DNA of 64,000 bases from an uncultured Bacteriovorax sp. GTDB taxonomy: Bacteria; Bdellovibrionota; Bacteriovoracia; Bacteriovoracales; Bacteriovoracaceae. The DNA is taken from NCBI GenBank assembly GCA_946481315.1, contig CAMLMH010000012.1:1-64000 (forward strand), in the 5' to 3' direction. How positions within the stretch are numbered: position 1 is the first letter of the stretch; each line of letters begins with the position of its first letter. Under the pieces are notes generated by a model, which was given only the letters and a program-made list of their open reading frames with translations, searched no databases and was not told the DNA's origin. The position numbers were made by a program, and so were the translations under genes. Positions 16,076 to 24,063 of this stretch are shown in pieces.

Positions 16076-17734
16076 CTAAACTCTTATTGTTTCAAGATTT
16101 TTAGTGACCATTTTTTCCATACGGAGAGAGACAATCTGTTCTTCCAGCTTTTTTAAGCAATGAAGAATTTTTTGCATGTCCGATTTTAATTCATACAGTA
16201 ACACTTCAACTTCTTTTGCATTTTCCTCGAAAGTGCGAGCGTTGATTGACTCTATTTTGCTTTTGAACATTGCAGCTGGAATTTGTGCCAGGCTAAGTTC
16301 TTCGGCGTGACTGATAAGTCGTCCAAGGTTCATGACGAAGTCACGTGAACTTTTGCGATTTTCTACACACTGAAGTAAAGAACGAAGAGTTCCTAGCAGG
16401 TCTCTCATGAGTGCAGTGACCATTCCTTTTTCCTGATTAACCCAGTCTGTAGCAATATTGAGATCGAGAGTACAGACATCATCATAAATCGTGGTTGATT
16501 CCTGACTTGCATAGAGCACATTAATTAACTGTCGTGACATTAGTCGGTGGATTTCTACTTTTGAATCAATTGTTCCGCCAACCGGGCAATAACTTATACC
16601 TAATTCGTCAAACGAGGTCTTATAAAGAGTTACGCCTTCTGAAAGGCGGGGTTTGATCGAGCTGGTCTTAGAAAAGTAATATAATACAGTTATTAGTATG
16701 TCCTGCGCGGTAATAGCAGTTGTGGCAGAGGCATTTTTTTGAGAAAAATCTCGTTTTGTTAGAACGTCTGAAAGAATTAGTGATTCTTTTGAATAACTAC
16801 CTTGTTTGAGAAAGGGGGCATGTCCCAGAGATATTTCAATGGCCGGAGTTTCAGCCAGATCTGCTATATGCTTGATGGCAGTGTCAGGAGTAATTAATAG
16901 ATCAATGTTCATCAAGACAGAAGTTAAAGCCTCCAGATCAGCTTCAACTGTAACGATTTCATTGTTATGTCTTTCGTTAATAGCTTCAGCTGCTTTACGT
17001 TCGGATTCTGTCGGTGCAATCAGCATGATAGGAATAAAGAGAGGATTTTCGCTTAAAAGTTTTATTAGCTCTGAAACGGTGTCTTCAGACAGATCTTTAC
17101 TGCTGTCTGATGTTTTGAGCTGAATCCCAATGACCTTAGTTGTTCTTTCACTTCCGTGCGCTTTGCGGAGTGAGTTAATATTGCTGAATGCTTCTTCGTT
17201 ATAGGCAGGATTGCTGTTGATTTTTTCGCCTTCGCGGGAAAATGCTACGCCGGCCATTTTGTGGTAACAGTCAACGAAATGAATTGGTGCATATTTAGCA
17301 ACTGGCAATACGTCATTAAACAACAACTCCCAGTCGTTACGGGTAACAACGTTGCGATTATTGTTGTAGTGAACGCCTACAATTTCCTTGGCAGAGTTTT
17401 GCAGGTAAGAGGCAATATATGAGCCAACAGGATCATTGGAATAATTGATGATTTGGTCCCATTGCTGATTGCGAATTTTACTTAATTGATTAAAAAGCAT
17501 TTCCAGGGCAAAGCCATCTGAAAATAATTTATTTGTTTTCAACGTAATTATTTCTTTGCGATCAATTTGGTGAACTTCATGAATGTTTTTCAGAGCCTTG
17601 GCCGCTACTGCATTTTCCTTGTAACAAAGCATTGAGACCTTGTTGCTTCCTTCAGCGTTATAAGAATTAAGCAGATGAGCAGTAGAATAGATATCGCCGA
17701 GTCTGCGGAGGTTGATAATTAGTATCTTCTTCAT
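16076..17734 (-). CDS. GT9-like glycosyltransferase with helical C-terminal extension
   Basis: 552 aa. It starts MKKILIINLRRLGDIYSTAHLL, a GT9 N-terminus, and continues with ADLEALTSVLMNIDLLITPDTAIKHIADLAETPAIEISLG, the family's acceptor/donor loop region (quoted here in outline). The catalytic half is more diverged than in its neighbour. Residues about 385-552 are a helical extension comparable in size and position to that of the other GT9, suggesting that the extensions serve assembly or targeting. The start overlaps the Maf-N-like stop by 4 bp, so the two are translationally coupled. Confidence 0.78.
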   Translation of the reverse strand: MKKILIINLRRLGDIYSTAHLLNSYNAEGSNKVSMLCYKENAVAAKALKNIHEVHQIDRKEIITLKTNKLFSDGFALEMLFNQLSKIRNQQWDQIINYSNDPVGSYIASYLQNSAKEIVGVHYNNNRNVVTRNDWELLFNDVLPVAKYAPIHFVDCYHKMAGVAFSREGEKINSNPAYNEEAFSNINSLRKAHGSERTTKVIGIQLKTSDSSKDLSEDTVSELIKLLSENPLFIPIMLIAPTESERKAAEAINERHNNEIVTVEADLEALTSVLMNIDLLITPDTAIKHIADLAETPAIEISLGHAPFLKQGSYSKESLILSDVLTKRDFSQKNASATTAITAQDILITVLYYFSKTSSIKPRLSEGVTLYKTSFDELGISYCPVGGTIDSKVEIHRLMSRQLINVLYASQESTTIYDDVCTLDLNIATDWVNQEKGMVTALMRDLLGTLRSLLQCVENRKSSRDFVMNLGRLISHAEELSLAQIPAAMFKSKIESINARTFEENAKEVEVLLYELKSDMQKILHCLKKLEEQIVSLRMEKMVTKNLETIRV

Positions 17735-18411
17735 GCTTGCTTCTCCGGCTGATTTAGCTCCTGGCTTTTTTTGGTCATTTCAACAAGGGCCATGGCTAGG
17801 AAATCCATTTCATCAAAATTATTCTTTTGAGTCAGTGTAGAATAGAGGGCTTCCTGAAAGGTAGATTTGCCATCAAAACGTTTAAGATAGCTTCTTAACT
17901 CTTCATTTTGTGTGAAAGTCAAAATACCATCAATAGATTCGGGAGCCTGAAAAGTTAATATACTTTTAAAATAATACTGATAAAGATTGAAAGAAGCTGG
18001 GTGAGCAATCATCGCCGGCTTTCGCAGAAGGAAGTGAATGAGGTCCAGATCACTGTAAAGTTCATTGGCAGTGAATCCGGAATAGACAAGAACATTCTTT
18101 TTGTTAAGCAAGTCAAAGCCAATGCAATCTTTATGAACATCAACATTCGGTTCGATAACAACTACTCTGAAGTTTGAACCATGGAATTCAGTCATTTTCT
18201 CAATCGCGTAATTGACGTGATAACCGAAACCCAGACCAAGAATAAGAATCTCATTCTTTGTTTTTAGATTTTCAAGCTGGTTGTTGATAAGTGCTTCTGC
18301 TTCCTTAAATGGATTGTAGATCGAGTGAAGATGCACTCCATTTACTACCGGAACTTTCTGATTAGTCCGTGATGTTTTGATTTCATACGATGAAATAATA
18401 GGTATTGACAT
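17731..18411 (-). CDS. Maf-N-like protein (motility accessory factor N-terminal domain type)
   Basis: 226 aa. The segment HLHSIYNPFKEAEALI resembles the motif HSKYDPxxEAERxI of Maf proteins. ILILGLGFGYHVNYAIE follows like the Rossmann-type start of the Maf/DUF115 core, then VVVIEPN. Maf proteins transfer nonulosonic acids such as pseudaminic acid to flagellin. Here only the N-terminal part is present: the protein stops at 226 residues while full Maf proteins are more than twice as long. Coupling by a 4-bp overlap to a GT9 gene suggests that the missing catalytic role is taken by GT9. Family assignment is by eye. Confidence 0.65.
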   Translation of the reverse strand: MSIPIISSYEIKTSRTNQKVPVVNGVHLHSIYNPFKEAEALINNQLENLKTKNEILILGLGFGYHVNYAIEKMTEFHGSNFRVVVIEPNVDVHKDCIGFDLLNKKNVLVYSGFTANELYSDLDLIHFLLRKPAMIAHPASFNLYQYYFKSILTFQAPESIDGILTFTQNEELRSYLKRFDGKSTFQEALYSTLTQKNNFDEMDFLAMALVEMTKKSQELNQPEKQA

Positions 18412-18460
18412 TGGTACCCCTGTTCCTCTTCCTTAAGGTTCAAAAAGGTCGTTAGTGATG

Positions 18461-18517
18461 ACCGTTCAATTCTTGAACGGTTGATATTATTTCCTCATGA
18501 TCCGGGATTTTTGTCAA
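18461..18517 (-). promoter_or_regulatory. Possible internal promoter and palindromic operator before the Maf-N-like gene
   Basis: In the 139-base gap between the FliT-like gene and the Maf-N-like gene, the minus strand has TTGACA (18517-18512). Further on is a perfect 9-bp palindrome ACCGTTCAA/TTGAACGGT with a 3-base centre (18461-18481). The -10 is poor. The palindrome has no T run and so is not a terminator; it could be an operator or an mRNA hairpin. Confidence 0.35.
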
Positions 18518-18550
18518 TGGAACAAAGACCCCGGTGAAGATATGACACAG

Positions 18551-18952
18551 TTACTTTTTAAGAGAGTGATTATAGCCCTTGATGCTTTCTTTGTTTTTGA
18601 AAAGATGGGCAATTTCCTGAGTTGTGCTATCTTTTTGAGCAGATAGCAGCTCAACCGTTTCTCTGTCCAGCGCAATCATTTTTTCAGACCAGATACTAAG
18701 GTCCTGGAACCAGGTCTTAAGAATCATGATATCGTCTTTAGTTATGGTGGCACCGTTTAGTTGATTGATTCGCTCTTCAATTGAGTGCTGAAGCTTGGTA
18801 ATGATGTTTACCAGGCGTTCGCGGTTTTCAGTTTCACTGATGACGGCGTCCAGGTTCTCCAATTTGGCAAAACAGGAGATCTGTTGACTGCTCTGTAGGG
18901 CCAGATCAAGCATACTTAGGTGCTGTTGGATGCTTTCGAATAATTCGTTCAT
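18551..18952 (-). CDS. fliT: FliT/FlgN-like flagellar export chaperone (putative)
   Basis: 133 aa, all helical, beginning MNELFESIQQHLSMLDLA. It lies directly after fliS and fliD, where fliT is found in many flagellar operons. Size and helical content fit the FliT/FlgN chaperone class, whose sequences are poorly conserved. It would bind FliD and keep it soluble for export. The assignment rests mainly on context; it could also be an unrelated small helical protein. Confidence 0.55.
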   Translation of the reverse strand: MNELFESIQQHLSMLDLALQSSQQISCFAKLENLDAVISETENRERLVNIITKLQHSIEERINQLNGATITKDDIMILKTWFQDLSIWSEKMIALDRETVELLSAQKDSTTQEIAHLFKNKESIKGYNHSLKK

Positions 18953-18977
18953 AAGTTATGGTCCTTCTGTGTAAGTA

Positions 18978-19388
18978 CTATTTTTTAATTTCTTCTACTG
19001 GCGCAGTTTGAGGCGCAGCTTTCAGACTTTTAATCGCTTCACTCCAGCCTTCATACAGGGTATTGAGCACATTTAAGCATCCCTGAAGTGGTTCAGCATC
19101 GATCTTTATGTTTGCCTGAGTACTGGCAAAAAGAATGTAGTCATATAGAGAAGAAAGTTCTTTCGCAATGTCACCACCGACTTCAAAATCAAGACTGTTA
19201 TTTAACTCAATAACGATATCCTGAAGTTTCCCGATGTGCTCGCCTTTAGCCGCAATTTGTTTTTGCTCTATAGCTTCAATTGCTTTCTTACAGTTTTTAA
19301 TAGCAGCTTGATAAAGCATCAAAAGAATTTGTTCTTTACTTGCAGTGCTCACTGCTGTTTTTTTGTAGGCACCATAACCATAACTCAT
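18978..19388 (-). CDS. fliS: Flagellin export chaperone FliS
   Basis: 136 aa. The N-terminus GYGAYKKTAVSTASKEQILLMLY matches the FliS pattern (Y-x-x-x-x-V-x-T-A-S-x-E-x-L-x-x-L-Y), as does the central GGDIAKELSSLYDYI. FliS binds the C-terminal helix of flagellin in the cytoplasm and prevents early polymerisation. It lies 13 bases after fliD. The alanine/proline-rich C-terminal tail is longer than usual but unremarkable. Confidence 0.92.
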   Translation of the reverse strand: MSYGYGAYKKTAVSTASKEQILLMLYQAAIKNCKKAIEAIEQKQIAAKGEHIGKLQDIVIELNNSLDFEVGGDIAKELSSLYDYILFASTQANIKIDAEPLQGCLNVLNTLYEGWSEAIKSLKAAPQTAPVEEIKK

Positions 19389-19401
19389 ATTATCCTCCTA
19401 A

Positions 19402-20787
19402 TTACCCTAATTGTGTCACTGGATCAGCTGCTCCCCCGAGGGAAGCAACACCCGCACCCTGAGATCTGATTTTCGAAATCGTTCCTTCCAGGCGGGCGAA
19501 TTTATCTTTTAAGTTCTTTTCTTTTTCTTCAATTTGTTTTTGTTTCTGATTAATTCTTCGGTCGATTTGTTCAATACTACTTTGCAGCGTCTTTTTACGA
19601 CTCTGAACGAGTCCGTCCGGAACCCGTAGCGCCTGACCGACCATGGTATTCAAATTGTCCATAAAGCCTTCGCTTTTACCTTCCTCAGAAATATGTCCAG
19701 TCAGAATTTGGGCAACGAGGTTGTAGTTTTCGGAAATTTTTGCTGTAAATTTTTTATCATCAAAATCCAGCAAACCTTCGCGGTTAAAACTCAAGCCGAT
19801 ATCAGATACCCTTTTGTAGCCGGATTCTGTAAGAACATCTTTAAAGACGGCAGAGTGAATTCTTCCCTGCAATGATTGAAGCATGATATCTCCACCGAGA
19901 GTCCGGGAGGTATCAGTTTTCTCGTCCATGGTATTCTGCTGCTTTATAAATGAAAGAACTCCGTTGAGTTTGGCTACGAGATCGGTAATCTTGGCCCCGA
20001 CCGCTTCAACGTCTTCACCGATTTTCAGAGTGAACTCTTCGCCCGGTTTTGCTTTTTTAAGGTCAATCGTCACTCCCGGAATAAGATCGACAATCTTATT
20101 TTCCGGTGCTTCGATTTCAAATCCATCAAGTTTAATTTTGGCATCATGAGCTTCGCGCTGAAATTCCAGCTGGAAGTCATCCTCACCGTCAACAAAATAA
20201 AAGTAAGGAAAATCAACCGCGGCATCATCTCCTGTTTTATTCAAACTTAAAACCAGACGCCAGGGAGTATCGGATCCGCTTCCGTCATTGATAACGTTGG
20301 CAGTAACCCCCAGACTTGAATCTTTATTAATGAGTTTGGCTATCCCGCTAAGGGAAGCATTGTCCGAATCAACATAGATATCTTTAGTTTCGCCATCAGG
20401 GAGTGTGTATTGAATGAAGCCAACACCAACATAGCTTTCGTCTTTGTCTGCAAAACCCGTCGACATGGCCGATGATTTTTGAGCGAGCGAAACAACTTCC
20501 AGCTGATAACTGCCGGGAACAACCCGGGACTTATCGGTGGCAACGCTTATAATATCGTTGTTGGTATCAACCTTAAATTCTCGCAGTGAGCGAGCGTTCG
20601 CGTTTTGAGCGAGGTTTCCGCGTACGTCTTCCACCAGCTTTGCCAATTGATCAACGAGTCCTTTCTTATCTGCGATTTTTGATTTTTGTTTTTCCATGTT
20701 TTGCACAGGAATTTGCTCAGCAGCGATGATCTGCTTCACAATATCTTTGGGAAGTCCTGTGTTGATGGAACCAAACGAAATACTCAA
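19402..20787 (-). CDS. fliD: Flagellar filament cap protein FliD
   Basis: 461 aa. A TTG at 20787 is taken as start because AGGAGG lies five bases before it, and it gives the family N-terminus SISFGSINTGLPKDIVKQII; the frame is open for 30 more codons upstream. The N-terminal D0 region, the beta-rich middle and the C-terminal coiled coil (RRINQKQKQIEEKEKNL) match FliD. It caps the filament and assists flagellin folding at the tip. First structural gene of the long minus-strand unit; a sigma-28-like promoter and an intrinsic terminator lie in its 220-bp leader. Confidence 0.92.
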   Translation of the reverse strand: MSISFGSINTGLPKDIVKQIIAAEQIPVQNMEKQKSKIADKKGLVDQLAKLVEDVRGNLAQNANARSLREFKVDTNNDIISVATDKSRVVPGSYQLEVVSLAQKSSAMSTGFADKDESYVGVGFIQYTLPDGETKDIYVDSDNASLSGIAKLINKDSSLGVTANVINDGSGSDTPWRLVLSLNKTGDDAAVDFPYFYFVDGEDDFQLEFQREAHDAKIKLDGFEIEAPENKIVDLIPGVTIDLKKAKPGEEFTLKIGEDVEAVGAKITDLVAKLNGVLSFIKQQNTMDEKTDTSRTLGGDIMLQSLQGRIHSAVFKDVLTESGYKRVSDIGLSFNREGLLDFDDKKFTAKISENYNLVAQILTGHISEEGKSEGFMDNLNTMVGQALRVPDGLVQSRKKTLQSSIEQIDRRINQKQKQIEEKEKNLKDKFARLEGTISKIRSQGAGVASLGGAADPVTQLG

Positions 20788-20929
20788 AAAATCCTCCTGA
20801 TTTTGAGAGACGTTTATAGAATACCATATTCGGTAGGACCAAATTAGTATGAGGCAGCTTTTGCTGTCGATCATCATGGCAGAGCAAATAACTCGGTATT
20901 AATTAACTTGTGATTAGTGAGCGGCTAGC

Positions 20930-21010
20930 CTTAAAATAAAAAGACCGGGATGGGGCCCGGTCTTTAATTCTAGGAAATGTTAAGAAATTCAGTATGGGAT
21001 GAACTTCTTA
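20930..21010 (-). ncRNA. Candidate short sigma-28-dependent RNA or attenuated fliD leader
   Basis: The distance from the predicted start (near 21010) to the end of the terminator T tract is about 80 nt, the size of a small regulatory RNA. Either this is a free-standing sRNA with read-through producing fliD mRNA, or a leader controlled by attenuation. The sequence alone cannot decide; no anti-terminator pairing is obvious. Confidence 0.4.
20931..20965 (-). terminator. Intrinsic terminator in the fliD leader (minus strand)
   Basis: On the minus strand a 10-bp perfect stem AAAGACCGGG/CCCGGTCTTT (20965-20956, 20949-20940) with a 6-nt loop is followed by TTATTTTAA. No gene upstream on this strand could need it. 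It lies about 45 bases after the predicted sigma-28 start and about 150 bases before the fliD start codon. Confidence 0.78.
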
Positions 21011-21016
21011 CTTATA

Positions 21017-21043
21017 TGATCGGCTATTATGGATAATACTTTA
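21017..21043 (-). promoter_or_regulatory. Sigma-28 (FliA)-like promoter of the fliD operon
   Basis: On the minus strand TAAAGTAT (21043-21036) and GCCGATCA (21024-21017) are exactly 11 bases apart, 7 of 8 matches in each block to the sigma-28 consensus. The -35 block lies within the first codons of the divergent gene starting at 21029. Confidence 0.78.
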
Positions 21044-22531
21044 GTAAACAGTTCAAACATCTTTAAATTAAAGTGGAAATTCTTTCTATTTCGAATAGTT
21101 AGCTATTTCTCTTTCCTGCTTATTCCGGTCTATGTTCAAAAAGGTGTAAACGTTTCCCCCCTGGGATTAGCGGGAATGATGACACTTTATATTCTTTTTT
21201 GTGTAAGCCAGTGGTTTTTACTCGGAAAAGAAATTGATCACCGATTTAAAATCTATTTCCGAGTCAATTCGTCTATCGATCGGGTTGTATACCGACTTTT
21301 ATTGGGAATGTTTTTTTTCATTCTTTTATTTAACCTGATTAATTTTCTCGACTCTAAGTGGATCTATAACAGCTTCTGGATAATCTGGGTTGTGTTGGGA
21401 CTGTTTTATTCCTGGCCAACCAGGGGCAAGATCATTCAGGAATCAGTTTCATCTAATTTTGGTGAATTTAAATTTCTGGATAGATTTGAAAAAACGCTGG
21501 TTGCTCTGATCATGTTGCTTTTTGTATTCACCGTTCCGGAACTGCCGCCACAAGTAAATGTGGATATGTTGAAATTATATTTCGACCCGATGGAAAAAAT
21601 CGGTAATCCACTGTGGAACTTTTTGATTGTTAATTACTATCCCTTTAAAAGTTATCCCGGACTATTTCGCCTTGCCTGGAGTTTGCATTTTTATATTGTC
21701 GGAATGGGTCTATTTCTTCTGGTTTTTTATGCCTTTCTGCGTTTTTTTGTGTCCCGCAGATTATCACTTCTTGGAGTTTTTGCCTTAATTTCCTCATGGT
21801 CATTTAGTAAAACACTTACACATAATGTTGAGTTTTCGCTTGTCACAACTTACTCATTAATCTGGATCTGGACATTGTTATGGGTAACTAAAAGTTCGAC
21901 ATATCGTGCAGGGCTCTTCCTGGGCTTGGTTAGCTATTGGGGAGCTTTACTTAATCAGATGTATGCAGTTTTGGTTTTTTTCCAGATTGCTTTATTACAT
22001 TTTTATTTTCTAAAAGATCGTACAACCTGGTTTAAGCAACAGTTACTTCGTTATGCATTGTTTGGGGTTGTTCTCACCATTGCTCATCTATTTTCACATC
22101 TGGATATGCTTGAAAAATTTCATGGCATAGATTTCAGCTTTCTAAAATTTGTGATGAAGGAAATTGACCGCAAAGGCTTTTTTGTGCTGGCTTTTATCGG
22201 GTTCGGTCTCATTCTCACTAAAGTTTACGTCAAGCGATTTAATTTCATGAAAGATTTTCAGATAGAGAAACAAAGTGTGAATATCTTTCTCATCTCGCTG
22301 GCACTGTTCGTTGGCACATCTCTCGTTTGGGATAATTCACTAGTTAGCGGCTTTGGCACTATGTGGGTACTGGCCTTTCTCAGCGTAATTCCGTTGGAGC
22401 TCTTATTCCAGTCTCTTAGTCGCGTGCGCTCAAGACGCAACATGATTTACTTAATTTACATCCTTATCTGCCTTCTGGATTCACACTTTGAAGGCCGGGT
22501 TAAATTATTTATAAAAATATTTAGCAATTAA
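21029..22531 (+). CDS. Polytopic membrane protein of unknown function
   Basis: 500 aa with about 12 hydrophobic segments spread over the whole length and no soluble domain. Size, aromatic-rich loops and membrane layout recall GT-C-type glycosyltransferases or O-antigen-ligase-like proteins, but I see no diagnostic catalytic motif. A charged patch PQVNVDMLKLYFDP follows an early membrane segment and could face the periplasm. It is divergent from fliD and its first codons overlap the fliD sigma-28 promoter. A ribosome-binding site is not evident before the ATG. Confidence 0.72.
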   Translation: MDNTLVNSSNIFKLKWKFFLFRIVSYFSFLLIPVYVQKGVNVSPLGLAGMMTLYILFCVSQWFLLGKEIDHRFKIYFRVNSSIDRVVYRLLLGMFFFILLFNLINFLDSKWIYNSFWIIWVVLGLFYSWPTRGKIIQESVSSNFGEFKFLDRFEKTLVALIMLLFVFTVPELPPQVNVDMLKLYFDPMEKIGNPLWNFLIVNYYPFKSYPGLFRLAWSLHFYIVGMGLFLLVFYAFLRFFVSRRLSLLGVFALISSWSFSKTLTHNVEFSLVTTYSLIWIWTLLWVTKSSTYRAGLFLGLVSYWGALLNQMYAVLVFFQIALLHFYFLKDRTTWFKQQLLRYALFGVVLTIAHLFSHLDMLEKFHGIDFSFLKFVMKEIDRKGFFVLAFIGFGLILTKVYVKRFNFMKDFQIEKQSVNIFLISLALFVGTSLVWDNSLVSGFGTMWVLAFLSVIPLELLFQSLSRVRSRRNMIYLIYILICLLDSHFEGRVKLFIKIFSN

Positions 22532-22543
22532 AATTTCTAAGCA

Positions 22544-22552
22544 TGTTACAAT
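22544..22552 (+). promoter_or_regulatory. Extended -10 promoter candidate
   Basis: TGTTACAAT is an extended -10 element (TGn followed by TACAAT) about 50 bases before the start of the small gene at 22603; no good -35 is visible. Confidence 0.35.
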
Positions 22553-22602
22553 TTAATCAGTAGGCGAAGACAATGATGTCTTTTGCTCACACTGGAGTAT
22601 TG

Positions 22603-22830
22603 ATGTTTAGATCAGGATTGACTAAAGGGATTTATGACAGCTTCTTGAGATCGTATCATCTCAACAAATCAGAACTCGATTCAGTACCTTTCCTTTTCGT
22701 TGATCCTGCTAGCGGGAGCGTGAGACTTTTAACCAGTCTTATGAGCTCTAAAGAGTACGGAGCCGAGGTGTTTGCTGTCTCTGTAGCAAACGGCGGTGAC
22801 GTCGAGGTTCTCTCCACAGAGAATCATTAA
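22603..22830 (+). CDS. Small protein of unknown function
   Basis: 75 aa from the ATG at 22603, which has GGAG five bases upstream; an in-frame ATG at 22573 would give 85 aa. The sequence has no signal peptide or membrane segment and looks like a small globular alpha/beta protein (VPFLFVDPASGSVRLLTSL, AEVFAVSVANGGDVEVL). No family recognised. It stands alone between a promoter candidate and a hairpin after the stop. Confidence 0.55.
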   Translation: MFRSGLTKGIYDSFLRSYHLNKSELDSVPFLFVDPASGSVRLLTSLMSSKEYGAEVFAVSVANGGDVEVLSTENH

Positions 22831-23212
22831 GATTTAAACCAGATTTGGTTTAAAAATTCTTTTCTTAACTTTGTGTGTTTTCACGCATGCTGAGCTTTTC
22901 ACTCTCAAAACCATTATCTTACACACCCTGACACGGGATAATACCCGAGCGACAATTTTTTGACTTTATGTGAATAACTGCGTTTATTTATGTGAAAATT
23001 ATTTGACAAGAAGATTTTGAAAAATATTTGATGTGAATATCTGTTCTAACTATTGAAAATAATGACTCGATTTAAGTGGGAGTTTGGTGTCAGAGTTGGT
23101 AAGTTGAAATGAAAAATGTGGATAACTTTGTGGGATTTGTTGATAAAATACTGAAGTCAACTAAATTAAGTAAAAAAAAGTAAGGAATTTTCGAGTCGCG
23201 AGGCAGTAATTA
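22831..23212. other. AT-rich intergenic region
   Basis: About 380 bases without a credible ORF. It begins with an AT-rich inverted repeat TTTAAACCA/TGGTTTAAA (22833-22854) that may end the small gene's transcript. Further on there is a loose group of DnaA-box-like motifs (see separate entry). Confidence 0.6.
22969..23146 (+). promoter_or_regulatory. Group of DnaA-box-like motifs
   Basis: One perfect DnaA box in reverse orientation, TGTGGATAA (23117-23125), lies with near matches TGTGAATAA (22969-22977), TGTGAATAT (23032-23040) and TGTTGATAA (23138-23146), all in the same orientation within an AT-rich 180 bp. No dnaA, gidA or parAB gene is nearby, so a replication origin is not implied; the group may bind DnaA for regulation or be chance in AT-rich DNA. 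Confidence 0.3.
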
Positions 23213-23971
23213 ATGAAAAACTCTCAGTCTGAAGTCATTCTTGAGTTGACAAAAAAACTTCGAAATATAATCGGATCGGATTCTGGAAGTAACATGCAAG
23301 TGTCACTAAAGGCGGATAATAGCATCGTAACGGAAATTGACCTTTTCGTTTCGGATCTTATAAAAAATAAGCTACAGCAACACTCTCGCTTTCAGCATTT
23401 TCATTTCTATAGCGAAGAAGAATTCAATGAACTTCGATTTCCCGCAGCCATTCTTGATCCGATAGACGGTACACGCGAACTGGTCATGATGCGTGCTGAA
23501 TGCGCAGTCTCTCTGGCCCTTATGCAATCATCTCGAATCAGTGATCCGGGTAATTATGCCTGGATCTATAATCCCTTTAGTGGTTTCTCTCTTGATTCAG
23601 CTGATCAGTATATAAACGTTACAAATAAATCTTCTAAAAAATTACTGGGGCTGGTGTCTCGTTCTGAATTTGAAAAAGGGCATTTCGATTTACTGCTGGA
23701 TAAAAATAAAAAGCTTGATCTCACGCCCCGCGGATCAATTGCTTTCAAGCTGGGTTTGTTAGCAGCCAGTGCCTGTGATTTTGTTGTCAGCCTTTCGCCA
23801 AAACATATTTGGGATATTGCCGGCGGAACGATTCTCTGTGCTCAGCGAGGAATTTCACTCTATCAAAACGGCAAGAAAATCGAATGTCTGGACGAAGTTC
23901 AGTTAAACGGAATTTTGTTATGGTGTCCTGATAGCTTATTCAGTGAAGTGCAAGAGCTGTTTCAAAAATGA
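23213..23971 (+). CDS. Inositol monophosphatase-family phosphatase (CysQ/IMPase-like)
   Basis: 252 aa. The metal-binding motifs of the family are present: SEEE (E from the GEE position), LDPIDGTRE (DPIDGT) and the C-terminal HIWDIAGG (WDxAxG). These enzymes hydrolyse phosphate from inositol phosphates, 3'-phosphoadenosine 5'-phosphate or fructose-1,6-bisphosphate. CysQ is the closest type by length, but the substrate cannot be settled by eye. The gene is single, with a long AT-rich region upstream. Confidence 0.85.
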   Translation: MKNSQSEVILELTKKLRNIIGSDSGSNMQVSLKADNSIVTEIDLFVSDLIKNKLQQHSRFQHFHFYSEEEFNELRFPAAILDPIDGTRELVMMRAECAVSLALMQSSRISDPGNYAWIYNPFSGFSLDSADQYINVTNKSSKKLLGLVSRSEFEKGHFDLLLDKNKKLDLTPRGSIAFKLGLLAASACDFVVSLSPKHIWDIAGGTILCAQRGISLYQNGKKIECLDEVQLNGILLWCPDSLFSEVQELFQK

Positions 23972-24032
23972 AATAGTTCCCATTAAAAAAACTCCAAGGC
24001 ATTTCAGAATCAGTACCATGGTCTTATAAAAA

Positions 24033-24059
24033 CCTCACAAAACTGAACCACAAGTGAGG
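24033..24059 (+). promoter_or_regulatory. Hairpin that would cover the ribosome-binding site
   Basis: CCTCAC (24033-24038) pairs perfectly with GTGAGG (24054-24059), which contains the Shine-Dalgarno of the following activator gene (ATG at 24064). If formed, it would reduce initiation, so expression may be translationally controlled. Confidence 0.4.
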
Positions 24060-24063
24060 ACTT

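Noticed and set aside
22969..23146. Chromosomal replication origin
   Set aside because: DnaA-like boxes are few and mostly imperfect, and no dnaA, dnaN, gidA or par genes are nearby.
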